Below, in pieces: positions 1-12,707 of a stretch of DNA of 64,000 bases. This DNA is from Apiospora phragmitis (lineage: Eukaryota > Ascomycota > Sordariomycetes > Amphisphaeriales > Apiosporaceae). A program made the position numbers and the translations under genes. The DNA is taken from positions 3,080,501 to 3,144,500 of the forward strand of contig JAQQWL010000006.1 of NCBI GenBank assembly GCA_038363925.1. Direction: 5' to 3'. Below the pieces are notes generated by a model that made no database searches, was not told the origin of the DNA, and worked only from the letters and a program-made list of their open reading frames with translations. The number at the start of each line of letters is the position of its first letter. Within the stretch, counting starts at the first letter, position 1.

Positions 1-2200
1 ACCTAAAAAAGAGCGAATTCTACTAACGATCCGTTATATTCGTAAAATACGTAATATCCCTTAAAAAAACCCGGATAAAACCTTCTAAAGTCTTAATAAT
101 TAAAAAATAACCCACGCCTATAAGCGCTATAAAAGTTAAATCTTTTTTAAAATTAACTAATTATTACCGGATATTTATCCCCGGATTTAATAAATTAGTA
201 ATATTTTTAATAAACTTAACGAAAAAAAATAAACTATTTTAATAAAAAAAAAAAGACTAAGCCTTTTACGATATTAAAAAGCGAATCTTTAACGAACTAA
301 TACTCCGCGTAACGGACTTTTCGAAACCTTTTAAAATTAAAACCGATATATCGAACTATATAATCGGAGGATAATTAAATTAATAAAACGATAATTAAAA
401 ATCGCACTTTATTGTATTTTTTTTTTAAAAAAACTTAATTATTAAATATATAATAAAGAGTTAATAACTATTATTAAAACTTATAAAAAATAAAGATATT
501 ATTTTAACGAAATAATAAAACTAATTAAAATTTATATTAATTATAAAAACCTTATAATATTTATTATTATTAAAAAGTTAAATAAATAATAAATACGATA
601 ATTTAAATTCCTTTCGAAATTTAACCTCACTATTATTTACTAGAAAAGTAGCGAGAACGGTCGCGCCGACGCACTAAGCCGATAACTAAACCATTAAAAA
701 AAGGTCCCGCTCGAAACACGAACTATCCTTACGTACGACTAAGATAGTAACCTTATATCGTCGAAATAATTAAATATTACGAGTCACGTTTAATATAGTA
801 ACGAATAAATTACTAAGTTCTAGTAACTTAATTAAGGCCTCGATTCTATTAACCACCCCGGGGATCGCTTCGAAAACTGCGACGACCCCACCTTTTATTA
901 AAATGAGATCTATATTTTTAAGCGGTATTATAAAGACTTTATTAAAAAGTTTTACGAACACCCTATATATAGATATTAAGGAATATTTAAAACTTAAAAA
1001 CGAATTATTAAATAATTTAATTATAAGAACTTTAAACTAATTATAATTAAAGTTATTAATAAATATAACTTATATAATAAAACTAAATCCGTAAGATATT
1101 AACCGTACGGAGAGTTATAATTAATTTCACCGCTAAATAAAGCGTAGAAAACGATCGTACTCGATTTTATAATTAAACTACCCCCGTTCGAAAGAACCCT
1201 TAACTAAAATTAATTACGACAATATCTTAATAATTACGGATAAACTCATAAAATACACTTACTTTTTACCGTATAAAGAGTTTAGTAATATTAACGACCT
1301 AGCTTATACCTTCCTCCGTATTATTATTAACTAGTACGAATTACTAGAAATAATTATTTCCGATTAAAATAAGTTATTTATAATAAAATTTTAAAAATTA
1401 CTTATAATATAACTCAATATTAAGTATAAGTTATCTATAATTTATTACCTTTAAACGAATAAATAAATAAAAAGAATAAATTAAATATTAAAATAATACT
1501 TACGCTGCTACGTTAACTATAAATAAAATAACTAGGTACAATTATTACCTATAGCTTAATTCGCTTATAATAATGTAATTAACGAGATTACACATATATT
1601 ATTATTTCGAATAAACTACGGGTATAACTTAAAAATTATTAAAAAACCTTTAAAAAAAAAGCTAGTATTAATCGTAACTATTTAAATTAAAAAATTAAAA
1701 GAATTTTAAATTATATTATAATAAAACCTCACTTTCTTTTAATAATAAATAAAAAGATACGCTAACTAAACAAGGTTAAAAAGACTAACCTTTAAAAAAG
1801 GAAAAAAAGTTTACCTCTTATAACGAAATATTAAAATAAAGCGACTAAGCAATAAACTAGACTTTAAAAAAATTAAACTATTTAAAATCGTAAAAATCGT
1901 TTTAAAAACTAATTACTAATTATTACTACTTAAAATAATATAAATACACCCTATATTTTATATTTTATTATTTAAGCCAGCGGCTAAAAAAACGTTAATT
2001 AATACACGGCTAGAAGTCGAAATAAATTAACACGAGTATAAAATTAACGAAATTATTAATAAAAGAAAAAGAGGACGAGGCTTTTAATACCTCGTTTAAT
2101 AAAAAAGGTACCTATTAAAAAATAATATTTAAGAGCTTAAAAAATATTTAACGAATATTATTAAAAAGCTGCGAACGTTTAAATAATAACTTTAAAGATC
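1..2200 (+). mobile_element. RIP-mutated Ty3/gypsy chromovirus pol relic
   Basis: Conceptual reading of the + strand, ignoring stops, shows the order expected for a chromodomain-containing Ty3/gypsy pol. The end of reverse transcriptase is at about 150-240. RNase H runs about 310-690, with a conserved Asp near its start and the motif ENGRADALS near its end. Integrase runs about 960-1,690, with DKLTKY, ISDR and TDGQTE-like stretches of the catalytic core. A chromodomain lies at about 2,030-2,190 (YLV.WKGY-like). Every frame is broken by TAA/TAG, and the sequence is strongly TpA-rich, typical of RIP (C:G to T:A). The 5' part lies outside the window and no LTR was found. The element is non-functional. 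Confidence 0.8.
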
Positions 2201-4340
2201 GGTTTAAAAGAGAAGTCGGTCGCGTTTTAATTAATAATACTAAAGCTCTTTTAAACTTAAACGACTATAACGGCTTTAAACTCTCGACGTTCTTACTCTT
2301 TTAATTCGTTTAAAGAATATAAGCCACGTTATATTAATTTAACCCCTTAAGTACGAGCTATTTCTTTTTATTTACGGAAACGAATAAAGCGAGTAACGGC
2401 CTCGTTAGTTTAGCGCTAAAGCTTTAGGAAATAAGCTTCCGCGGCGGACTCTTCTCGAGACAGGCGGTCGTGCTCGTCTTGTACACGCCGTAAGGAAAAT
2501 AATAAAACCTTAATACCATTACACGTATAACTAATACGAGTATACTCCTTATACTTATTAACGCCTTTTATTATTATATAAAATTACCTTTTCGCGAAAT
2601 AATAATTATAAGGTATGACTTTAAAACTAAATTTAAAGAAAGCTTCGATAAGGTCCGCATAATAAACGATGAAAGAACGATTAGGCTTAATTCGAGATTT
2701 TTCGACGCGACTATTTATAATAAGCACATATTATAATAAAAGCGATAAGGAAGGAAGAACTTATTATAAAACCACGATAGCGGGCGGTTAAAATATTTAT
2801 ACGGTTTCACGCTTTAAATATAAAGTAGTTAAGAAAAAAAGGATAGTATTACGACCCGACTTAACTATATGGCTAAAAACCCTACTTACCGGCACGGAAC
2901 TATTATATCTCGACTAGGCTACGATACTATAGTTATAGACCGCACCGCTAGCTATATTAATATAAAACTAGACCTTCTTTAATAACGAATAATAATAATA
3001 CTACTTCGCCCGGTAATAAAACGAATACGCCTATAAACGACGGCGGCCGTTAATAAGTTACGTAACGCGACGAACGCTTAAGCGAGACCACTAAGTAGCG
3101 TAGAGCGAGATTAAAAGAGATTATTAAGTAATACTAAGCGCGTTTAAACGAGATTATTAAGTAATAACGAATTAATAAAAAAAGGATTAAATATATAACT
3201 ACGAATATTTCTTATATATTTTATATAAACACTCTTTATTTTAATAATTAATTTAAATATTAATTTAACTTATTAATAAAGTAAATAACCTTAATAACTC
3301 TATTATAAATACTTTTAAATCTACGCACTTTAATTATTTTCGTTTTTACGAGCTATTACCTATTATATCGATAAAAGCGAACTTTTATCGCACGTTTAAA
3401 TACTCTCTCGTATTATTAATATAAACCCTAGTACGTTTTATTAGGTTTCTTTTAAAACCCGGATAACGTTCGTTATATAAATAAAGATTGTTTATAATTT
3501 TAGCTTATTAATAAAATATGGCTTATTTTTTATAAATTATATTATAATTATATCGTATAAGTTTTAAATATAAGGGTTTTTAAGCTATTAAAAAAAAGCT
3601 AAAGATCTTTTTAAAAATATATTTAAACGCGGTTTTTAAACTTAAGCTTATTAAATTAAATATATTAAAAATATACCGCTAGGTTAAAATTAACGTTTTA
3701 ACTCTTTCGATAATTTAAAATATTTAAAAAATAGCTAAGATTTATCCGTAAGATCGATCGAAACCTTTATTATCGAAATATATTATTTTAAAGGATAAAG
3801 GTGTCGCCCGATTACGTTTAAAGCTACCCTCGGCAGTTAATAAAAAATTAACGCTTAATTTCGTCGCTAAATTAATTTTAACGCTTATTTAAAACACCTT
3901 TTAATAATTAAATATTAAGAAATAATAATCGAAAATTAGCCGTCATAAACTTTATTTTTAATCTCTTTTTTTAAAAACTCTTTATTTATAAAGTTAATAA
4001 GGCTTTTAACGAATAAACTAATAAAATGGCGAGCCTCGAGGCTTAAATTAACCATTTTTAAGCTAAACTTAATAAAAAGATTATTAAGATATATTAAAAG
4101 GTAAAAATCGCACCGGGATAGCGATTTATTTTATATAGCTAGTATACGACGAGCTAAGCGAAGGTTAAGGGGTAGGGTTATATTTAAAAACGAATTTATC
4201 GACGTTAAGGTATTAAGTAAGCCGTAAAACGATATAAAAGAAATAAAAGACGATAAAACGAAAATAGAGGATTATATTATTATTAAGAATACTAGAAAAT
4301 AGCATATCCTGACTAATTTAAGCTATAGAAATAACTTTAA
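2200..4340. mobile_element. AT-rich RIP-mutated DNA, family not identified
   Basis: This continues the AT-rich, stop-rich block after the chromovirus relic. Base use is the same as in the recognised relics, so it is most likely mutated repeat DNA. It includes the expected place of the 3' LTR and possibly further elements. I could not read a transposase or pol motif with certainty. The block ends sharply near 4,340 at a short TTAAAAGGGTGTG stretch, after which normal base composition returns. Confidence 0.5.
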
Positions 4341-4439
4341 ATTAAAAGGGTGTGTTTAGTAGGTTTTCTGGTCCGCGAAGGGGTGGTCCGTGGAGGGGTG
4401 CTTTAGCTTACTACAGGTGCATTTCTGAGACTGCCACTT

Positions 4440-5257
4440 GGTGTAGGTCTACTTTTTTACCCGTTAATTTGTTCCTTGTCCATCTGACCATTATCTAGCC
4501 CCCGCGCTCGACCTCATAAAGTATCAAGATACCAGAGTCGAGGGCGACTTTCTTCAGACCATCTCCTTTTCGCGGCGCTGGAGATGCTGTCGACGAGGCA
4601 TGGGACGAGTTATGGATGAGTACGAACTACATTATTCCTGTCAATCACATTTAAACCATCATGATGTTAACATAGCACAGTTGGGGGAGTGCCAGTTCGC
4701 ATTGACGACGGCGAATTGTCACTCTTGAATAAAAGCTCCCAGCGCCAGTGGACACGCATTCCCGAGTCCCGAGGTGGCGGCATTGCTGGCTATCCCGAGG
4801 TTTTCCATCAGCTTCATTGCCTGGTAAGTGTCCACCTAGAATCGTTGGCCCTCGAGAGTCATTCTGCTGATCATTGGCACTGCGCAGAACATGCTCCGCA
4901 TGGCAACCTATCCTGAACAATACACAAACCATACTTTGTTCAGTGACCATTCTGAAGACATCGTCAGAGCCCATCTCGGTGAGTAGTTCTATGTCGGTAC
5001 ACTGACCGGTCTCGTAATTAGCTTCGCTAACTTTGATATCAGATCACTGCGTGGAAATTTTACGAATGCAGCTTCAGTGCACAGCAGAAATGACGCCAAT
5101 CCTAACCGAGGATATCCCCGGGCATGAGTTCCCAGCGCTAGACTTCAACGTGATACACAAGTGCAAAAACTTTCAGGATCTCGTTGCGTGGACCAAAGAA
5201 AATGTCCTGCATGGTGCAGGGAATTGGGATATTCCAAAGTTCCCCCACAGACACTGA
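4440..5257 (+). pseudogene. UstYa-like (DUF3328) protein, 5'-truncated and frameshifted
   Basis: UstYa-family proteins are membrane-anchored oxidases of fungal ribosomally made cyclic peptides and related metabolites. Exons can be joined through good splice sites. One runs to about 4,635 and holds SPFRG and the conserved EAWDELW. The next is 4,681-4,823 and ends in HQLHC. The next is 4,896-4,978. The last is 5,043-5,257 and starts with HLDHC read across the intron. Both signature HxxHC motifs are intact, and the C-terminus ends normally at 5,257. Two faults are visible. The usual N-terminal membrane segment is missing because RIP-mutated DNA begins just upstream. The frame also slips by one base at the TTT run 4,549-4,551, between EGDF and the SPFRG stretch. 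The gene sits as a roughly 1-kb island between two RIP-mutated blocks. The family call is firm; function is doubtful. Confidence 0.7.
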
Positions 5258-5546
5258 AGGCTAGAGAGACTGATTCCGAGTTTTCCCAGCTCTTATTCAC
5301 AGCTAGGTTGAAAATATACATGTTTTCTAAGCTGGTAGCTAAAATGGACATTCAGCTCCTTGTCCAACCCCAGGTCTTGGCACAGGAGACGGAAAAGCCA
5401 AGAGAATTGATATTTTTTACTACGCTAGGGTTGAAGATGAATCGAAAATGAGTCATTGCTTAATTATACGCGTTAAGTGTAAATGGCGAATTGCCTGTGT
5501 TATATAAGTGACTAAACGATTTATTATATAAAAGCTATATAATGTA

Positions 5547-7329
5547 CTTTATAAGCGATTTATATATATAAGCGAGCTACGCACTTTTTATTATTAAGTT
5601 TTATAAGTTATAAATTAATTTAATTATAACGCTTATAATTAATTAAATATATTAATAATTATTATTTTTAAAGGTTTTTATATTATTTTAATAAGTACGC
5701 GTATTTATAAACGTGTTTTAAACGTTTTTATATAATTACTCTTTCGACGCGATTCGTTTTATAATTATTTATTAACGTTTTTTTAAAATTATAAGTCTTT
5801 TTTAACTTATATATAAAATAATCTCTTATTTTATAATCGTTTTTTTTCGTATAGCGGCGCTAATTAAGTATTTTATTTACTTTTTAAAATATCGCGTTCT
5901 TATTTTTTAAAAAAGTAATTTAATATATAATTTACGTTATAACCTTTACGATTTAATTAAAACTAATTAAAATAAATATTAAAAAGTTATTTTAATATTA
6001 TATAATATAGTTTTAAACGTATTTAGTTTAAAATTAAACTTTAATTAAATTATTTAAAGTTTTTAATTCCTAAGGGATAAATAAACTAAAAAACGTCCCC
6101 GGAGGTATTAAAATATATAGCTTTATATTTAACTATAAAATAATATATTCCGGATTATATAAAACGAGTCCTATCTTTTAAAAGCCTCCTTATATATTCG
6201 AAACGATAAACATCGCCTAGAACGCTTTTAAAAACGTTATAAGAAATCCTCCTTAAAGATATAAGTAATATACGCCTATATAAAACCTTTAATTTCTTTC
6301 TCGTACGCCTTTTTTAATATACGAAAATAGCTAATATTAAAAAGTTAAAGCTTATATAATAAATAAAAAGATATATAAAGTATAATAATTAAATTCTTTT
6401 CGTAATAAAGCTCGAAAACTATTAAGCAATAGTTTTCGTAGCCGTTTAAAATTAAAAAGCGATAATAACCCTTTATACGAGACTTAATATATTAATTAAA
6501 GTATCGAATCTAGTCCTCGCCTTTTTTATTCGTAGTTTAATTATTTTTAATAATTACGATTACTTAATTTTTTAATAATAAGCTGTTTTTATATTAAAAA
6601 AAAGGTACGTTTTCTTAATAAAAATAATATACGGAAGGATAGCGTAACCGTTTAATTTAACGCTTTAAATAATTATAACTTATTCTCGATTCTTTTATTA
6701 TATTACCCTAAGCTTTCCGCATCGATCGAAAGTAATTATAATTATTTTAAACGAGATTTAATTTATAAGAAACCCGGTTTTATTAAAATTATATATATCC
6801 TCTTTTTATATTTTATATTTATTAATTATATTTCGTATAAACATAAATTACGCGCGATACGCGTTAAGATCTTTATAAAGGATTTTTTAATAATCGATTT
6901 TTTAATTAAAACGCGTTTAAAGGTTTAATTATTATTATATAAAGTTAAAGGCTTAATTAACGTCGACGCGTCTCGTGTTATATAAATTAAATAATCGAAA
7001 AAAAAACGATCGCGTATTTAATTAATAATATATTAAATAATTAATTCTTTTTTAAAATTAAAAAGCTTTTAAGAATTTATAAAGATTTTAAATTATAATC
7101 GAATTCCGCGTCGTTAACTACGTAACGTCGACTTTAAGATATAATATATCGCTATAGCTTTTTATATACTTAATTTTAAGTTATTTTAAAGCGCTTAAAG
7201 CGTTAAATTAAACCTTTTTTCTTTATTTTTTAATTTTATACGTATTAAAAAAAAGTTAATATAAAATTAATTATAAAAAATTTAATTAAAAGTACACAGC
7301 TCGCTTATATGCGCAGCTCGCTTATAAGG
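5547..7329 (-). mobile_element. Pogo/Fot1-like DNA transposon, RIP-mutated, copy 1
   Basis: This 1.78-kb element has imperfect terminal inverted repeats of about 45 bp. Each TIR contains two sub-repeats of the type ATAAGCGA, and matching TACTTTATAAGCG / TACCTTATAAGCG ends lie next to TA dinucleotides (5,545-5,546 and 7,330-7,331). Length, TA target and terminal repeats fit the pogo/Fot1 branch of Tc1/mariner. The body is homologous, in inverted orientation, to the element that follows. For example, about 6,060-6,250 matches the reverse complement of about 8,460-8,640. Orientation is inferred from the DDE motif of its partner copy. All frames are destroyed. Confidence 0.75.
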
Positions 7330-7331
7330 TA

Positions 7332-9190
7332 ACGTATCCTACAAGCGAATATCCCATATAAGCGAATATCCTACTTTCATAAATTTCCTTATAACCTTAA
7401 CCTTTTTTTATATTCTTTTACGTCTAAAAATATTATAACTTTAAAAAGAGAGTAATATAATTTTAATGCTTTAAACGCTCTAAAAAGATTTAATTTTAAA
7501 CGTACGAAAAGCTATATTAATTTATTACGTTTTATTAAAAACCTTATAGCGTAAACGAAATAATTAACCTATACGACGCGAAATATTTATAAATTCTTAA
7601 AAGTTTTTAAATTCCGAAAAAAATACGATTATTCGATATATTATTAATTTAAATACGCGATCGTTTCTTCGCCGATTAAGTAGTATAGAAGATATAGCGA
7701 ATCGATTATTTAGTTTATATAACGCGGGACGCGTCGGTATTAATTAGGCCTCTAATTTCGTACGATAATAACCAGACCTCCGGACGCGTTTTAACCAAAG
7801 AATCGATTATTAAAGAGTCCTTTATAAAGATCCCGACGCGTATCGCGTATAGTTTATTTTCGTACGGAATATAATTTATAATACGAGATTTAAAAGGAGG
7901 ATATTTATAACTTTAACGAGACCGGCTTTTTTATAAATTAAATCTCGTTTAAAATAATCGTAACTATTTCTAATCGACGCGGAAGGCCTAAGGTAATATA
8001 ATAAAAGAATTAAGAATAAGTTATAATTATTTAAGGCGTCGAATTACACGGTTACGTTATCCCTCCGTATATTATCTTTATTAAGAAAACGTATTTCTCT
8101 TCCTAATACGAAAATAGCCTATTATTAAAGGATTAAGTAATCGTAATTATTAAAAATAACTAAACTATAAATAAAAAAAGCGAGGACTAAATTTAATACT
8201 TTAATTAATATATTAAGTCTTATACGAAGGGTTATTATCGCCTCTTAATCCTAAACGGCTACGAAAGCTATTACTCGATAACTTTCGAACTTTATTATAA
8301 AAAGAACTCGATTATTATACTTTATATACTTTCTTATTCGTTATATAAGCTCTAGCTTTTTAATATTAACTATTTTCGTATATTAAAAAGGGTGTATAGA
8401 AAAGAAATTAAATATTTTATACGGGCGTGTATTACCTATATTTTAAAAGAGGACTTCCTATTAGCGTTTTTAAAAACGTTTTAAACGATTTTCACCGTTT
8501 CGAATATACGAGGAGGCTTTTAAAAAATAAGACTCGTTCCGTATAATCCGGAATATATTATTTTATAATTAAATATAAAGTTACATATTTTAACACCTCC
8601 GGGGATATTTTCCGGCCTACTTATTCCTTAAGAATTAAAAACTTTAAATAACCCGATTAAAGCTTAATTTTAAACCGAATATATTCGAAACCGTATTATA
8701 TAATATTAAAATAATTTTCCGACGTTTATTTTAATTAGCCTTAACTAGATCGTAAAAGTTATAACGTATATTATATACCGAGTTACTCTTTTAAAAAGTA
8801 AGAACGCGATATTTCGAAAAATAAATAAAATGCTTAGCCGGTACCGCCGTTAAAAAAAAACGGCTATAAAATAGAGGATTACTTCGTATATAAGCTAAAG
8901 AAAACCTATAGTTTTAAAAGGACGTTAATAAACAGTTATAAAACGAATCGCGTCGGAGGAGTAATTATACGAGAACGTTTAAAACACGTTTATAACGTTA
9001 TAAAATCTACGGGAGAGCCCGGGTATAATACGCGTACTTATTAAAATAATATAGAAATATCTAGAAATAAGGATTCCGATTAATTTTAATATATTAAATA
9101 CGTTATATTGAAATTAATTTATATTTTATTAAAAGGGGTGTAAAAGAATGAGACATTCGCTTGTATAGGATATTCGCTTGTGGGATACGT
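7332..9190 (+). mobile_element. Pogo/Fot1-like DNA transposon, RIP-mutated, copy 2
   Basis: This 1.86-kb element has terminal inverted repeats of about 47 bp beginning ACGTATCC(C/T)ACAAGCGA. Each TIR again holds two AAGCGAAT-type sub-repeats. TA flanks both ends (7,330-7,331 and 9,191-9,192). Around 7,915-7,935 the + strand reads NFNETGF-like, which matches the (N)F(D/N)ETGF block of the DDE_1 transposases of pogo/Fot1 elements. The left TA is the same dinucleotide that borders copy 1, so one element inserted exactly at the target site of the other. The sequence is TpA-rich with many stops and is non-functional. Confidence 0.8.
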
Positions 9191-9477
9191 TAGTTAAAAT
9201 TATGTTTTACGAGCTTATTAGCAATTCATAACAATAATGACATGGGAAGCAACAGTATTCCGCAAACCAGTTTTTTTTTATCATTTCAATTCACCAAGTT
9301 TCCCTGCCAGAATATCAAGAGCTCAAAGAAAACAGAACAGAGAGACACTCCTCCATTTTGAGCAGAGCTGGATAGAGTCGTAGGTGTTCAGGAATGCAAC
9401 CCATTAATTGACACATTTCTAAGCTACCTGTGTAGTCACCTGCTTGGCTTCTTTGCATGCTCATCCGCCATCATGTC

Positions 9478-10668
9478 TTACATGTCACCAAAGCAAACTT
9501 TGGTTCGCCAAACTAGCCGAGTTTCATCGGAACTGTCAATCCAGAACCTGTCGCCTTCCCCAACGTCTTCGTGACCTTCGTGATTCATACCAATTGGCGA
9601 GATTGGTAATGAGCGTTGAGGCCCCTCGGGGAAGGCCCACATATCCAGCGCATCAAGACAATACTTTACATGCTTGTAGTCAATATCTCTGGGGCAGACA
9701 TGTTTCCTGCTTTTCCGGGCTGTCCAATAGCGTCGCAAGGCCAGAACACAATGAGCCATGTGGAACGTCTTGTCCGCCGGGACCTGTGTGGCATCTGGGT
9801 CACCGAGGAAACTCTCGGTAAGGTAATCGCCGCGAATACGGATCTGGTTGGCGTCTGGATATATCTCTTGGAACCAGCGCTGGTAGCGGAGCTCCTCGTC
9901 ATCCACAGCATCAGCGGGGATCATAGCTTGGTCGTCGAGCCGTACAAACCACTCCTGGTTTGGGTTAGGATAACGCCTGGCCCATCCGGACACGTTGTGG
10001 TGGTCGAATTGCAACTGAAACCGTTGCCCCTTACTTCCGGCTGTGTTGTACCGTTGCCAGACGTTGGGGCTCGAGTGGATGGTGTCTGGATGAGAAGCCA
10101 GAGTGACAATGCTGAGCACCACTAGCACGATCAGCACCAAGAGACCCGCCACCTTTGCGGAAGAACTCTTTGCGACGCGAGCCACCTACTTCTGGGCATA
10201 ATGCTCCCGCGGGAAGCTGCGAGGTATTTCCCCTGTGAAGCGAGATGCCTGTACGCCGCCCACAGATTCCGCTCCAGCGCTTGTCGTCTTGACAATGGAC
10301 AAGATCATGTGCTTCGCAGGCTCATCTTCGCCAGGGGTCTTCTCTTCTGCCAAAGCGAAAAGACAAACCACGTAGGCTTTTGATTTGGTGAGCGTGTGGC
10401 GGCAGAATTCAACGGCGTCGGATACATCCCACTCAGCCACAGTACTGGACGTGGGAGTTAGGAACAAATGGTAGCTATTTGCAGATCGAACAATGAAATT
10501 CTCTGCGTCGCCATCGCTCTGGAGCAATTCTGACAGCAGATTTGGTCCACAACGGACATGATGGGTTGAAGAGTGGTCTACTCGATGCCTCCGTCCACCC
10601 CTGGACGTACCGATCCAAAGATGATATCCACCCTCAAAGGATTCTTCTATTGGGCCCAGACTCAGCAA
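9478..10668 (-). CDS. UstYa-like single-pass membrane protein with in-frame TAG
   Basis: The 3' exon (9,478-10,185, about 235 codons) begins with a hydrophobic stretch of about 20 residues (LLVLIVLVVLSIV), suiting a membrane anchor. Two His-Cys motifs follow, HMAHC and HVKYC, spaced as in diverged UstYa/DUF3328 proteins, with ALRRYW and CPRDID around them. There is no ATG before the membrane segment, so the start must lie upstream. The same frame is open upstream over 10,189-10,668 and is separated only by a TAG at 10,186-10,188. Two readings are possible. A 78-bp phase-0 intron (10,263 to 10,186, GT..TAG) could remove the stop. Or the TAG could be a nonsense mutation, for example of a Trp codon. 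The upstream 160 codons match nothing I know. The family call rests on the His-Cys pair. Confidence 0.5.
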
Positions 10669-11379
10669 CTGGAATGAACTTTAGTATTTGCCCTTGCTCC
10701 TGTTGCATATGCGGACCAGAACGTTTGCAAGTTTGATATCTGGCATGGAGCTTGGCGTGGTCGAGAGGACTTGTCCAACACTAAGCCTAGTCTTGGTTAC
10801 AACCAGTACGTGCTGATATGGAGAGGCACGTGCCAAGCGCAAGTGTTTGCTCGTATCCCGGCTTGATTGCTATATCGTCCTGCTACACAGAGCTCGTGCC
10901 CACCCGCCTGGAACAGCTCGTCTCCGCAGTCGCTCGTGGTCAATGGTCGTACAAGCAAGGGCTGGACCCGCTGCTCAAAACTTGACTTGACCATTCCTGA
11001 TGATCTAAGCGAGTCTGCTCGCTCGAATTCTCCGCTTGCAGTGTATCACCCTCCACCCGACGACGACAAACAACCGAATGGCCACATTCCAGACTTGTCT
11101 TGCTAAGTTCTTGGGACCCAACATTGGCCTCATGGTATGGGTTTGCTGCTATTGGGACCTCGCTGTACACTGATACGGCGTCATATAGATACCATGTCTA
11201 ATTATTCCTTTGTCCTGTCTACATCGTCTACCTAGCCGAAAATAATTGGACCGTCTGGCTATATATATCGCAGAGGGATTCCGAGAAATGTGCCTCACGC
11301 TTTTGGCTGTGGAAAGGCGTAGCCAAGTCATCTCATCTTATGAATCTATGCAATCTATCATATCGAGAGTCTCCCTAAA
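10669..11379. other. Intergenic region, no gene recognised
   Basis: Only short overlapping ORFs of 60-79 codons occur on both strands, and none has a recognisable motif. The - strand ORF 10,797-10,994 could be a leading exon of the UstYa-like gene downstream, but no convincing splice chain was found. Confidence 0.4.
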
Positions 11380-12311
11380 ATGACTGACGCCAATAACGAT
11401 CAAGTAGCTCGCATTGAGCGCCGCAACGAAGTTGCACACTATCTTGATAATAGTTCAGAAGAAGGATGGGTCAAACATCTCTTGATTCCAAGGATGACGA
11501 GCCCTGCAGATATAAGTATAAAGCCCGCCAGATCTTGATAGGGCAAGACGCAACTGACATAATTTCACGCCTAAGCCATACAAGAGTCTGAGGTTCAAGA
11601 CACGATTTGCTATGTTTTAGACATATACTTGGCAAAGCAGAGCCGCATAGGCGATGCGCCACTTCAGCGAGCTGTGGATACAGTCAAGGGACTGTTCCTT
11701 GGTACATATGGGCTAGCGGCCTTGAACAGAGCTATCGAAAGCGTGTGTGATGGTAACAGTGGGTGTTTCCTTTCCATATCAAGCCTCGTTAGCTTTCCTT
11801 GCCCCCCACTCTAGGGATATACGCTATCCAAAGACATTTTGAGTACAACAAAGAGCCTTGGGTGCAGATTCAAGCAACTGAAACTTTATTTTTGTGAAAT
11901 TTAGATTACCCGCACCCCTATAAAGAACAGACGCAGCAGGCACTGCTCTCGAACGAACCCCTGAGCTATGATCAGACACTTGCCCAATTCGGGAATTTCA
12001 ATCGTTTCTTCATGCTGCTGGTAAGGGAATGCCAGAAGGCCGGCACCAGACTCCCAGTCCCTATGCTACCGGCCTTCAAGGCCATGAATACCGTGTTGGA
12101 AAAGGAGGGATTGCCATCATATGAGAAACTCAAAGTGGCCCTAGACTGGGTTAAGGATTCCGACTTGGTGGACGCCATGAAGCGTGGGGTGAATGGGAAG
12201 GAGAAATGTACAGAAATCAAGCAGGAAATGGAGAAAATCATCAAGTATTGGAAACGAAGAATGGAGCTATTGGAAATGGCGACAAAGGCCTTGAGAGTGG
12301 AAGAAGCTTGA
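11380..12311 (+). CDS. Hypothetical protein, 224 aa, three exons
   Basis: The model uses exons 11,380-11,515, 11,621-11,752 and 11,905-12,311. Their phases join exactly: AT A|AC across intron 1 and G|AT across intron 2, giving 225 codons including the stop. Intron 1 is GTATAA..TTTTAG and intron 2 is GTAACA..TTTAG. The protein is mostly helical in character. It has a short hydrophobic-to-small-residue segment near residues 60-75 (GLFLGTYGLAALN) and a charged, Lys/Glu-rich C-terminus (about residues 170-224) that could form a coiled coil. I do not recognise a family. The clean frame across two introns is the main evidence that it is real. Confidence 0.6.
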
Positions 12312-12707
12312 CGGTGGTGAAGCCTAGCGGCGGTGGCGGCTTTGGTCTTCGCAGAACCAGCCCGGTTACAGGTTCCTAAAATTGTTTTCGCACTAATTAC
12401 TCTTCAAAATAGTGTCATATACTGCAGAAATATCGATATTCAATTGCTCGTCTAAAGTTCAGATTTGCTACCCACTTTAGGTTACTTGGTCGGATGAGTT
12501 TAATAAGGTCGTAGTCCACGATATGACGTCATAGGCATGATAGTTGGCAGAGGTGACCAACTCTAATGACTACCTCTGCTCAACTTGCTTCCTTCACCTT
12601 CAAGATCAAGAGCCTGTGCGAACGAATTGCAAGTACCTACTCCGTCGTAACATAATCACATAAGCAAACGCCCAATCTCGAGTGTATCAACGCGCCATCC
12701 ACCCGCC

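Noticed and set aside
770..961. 63-codon - strand ORF in the AT-rich block
   Set aside because: Chance frame within the RIP-mutated chromovirus; the opposite strand holds the real pol order.
5547..9190. One 3.6-kb palindromic element
   Set aside because: Each half has its own pair of terminal inverted repeats and TA borders, so two elements fit better.
9616..10125. 169-codon + strand ORF
   Set aside because: Antisense to the UstYa-like gene with its paired His-Cys motifs.
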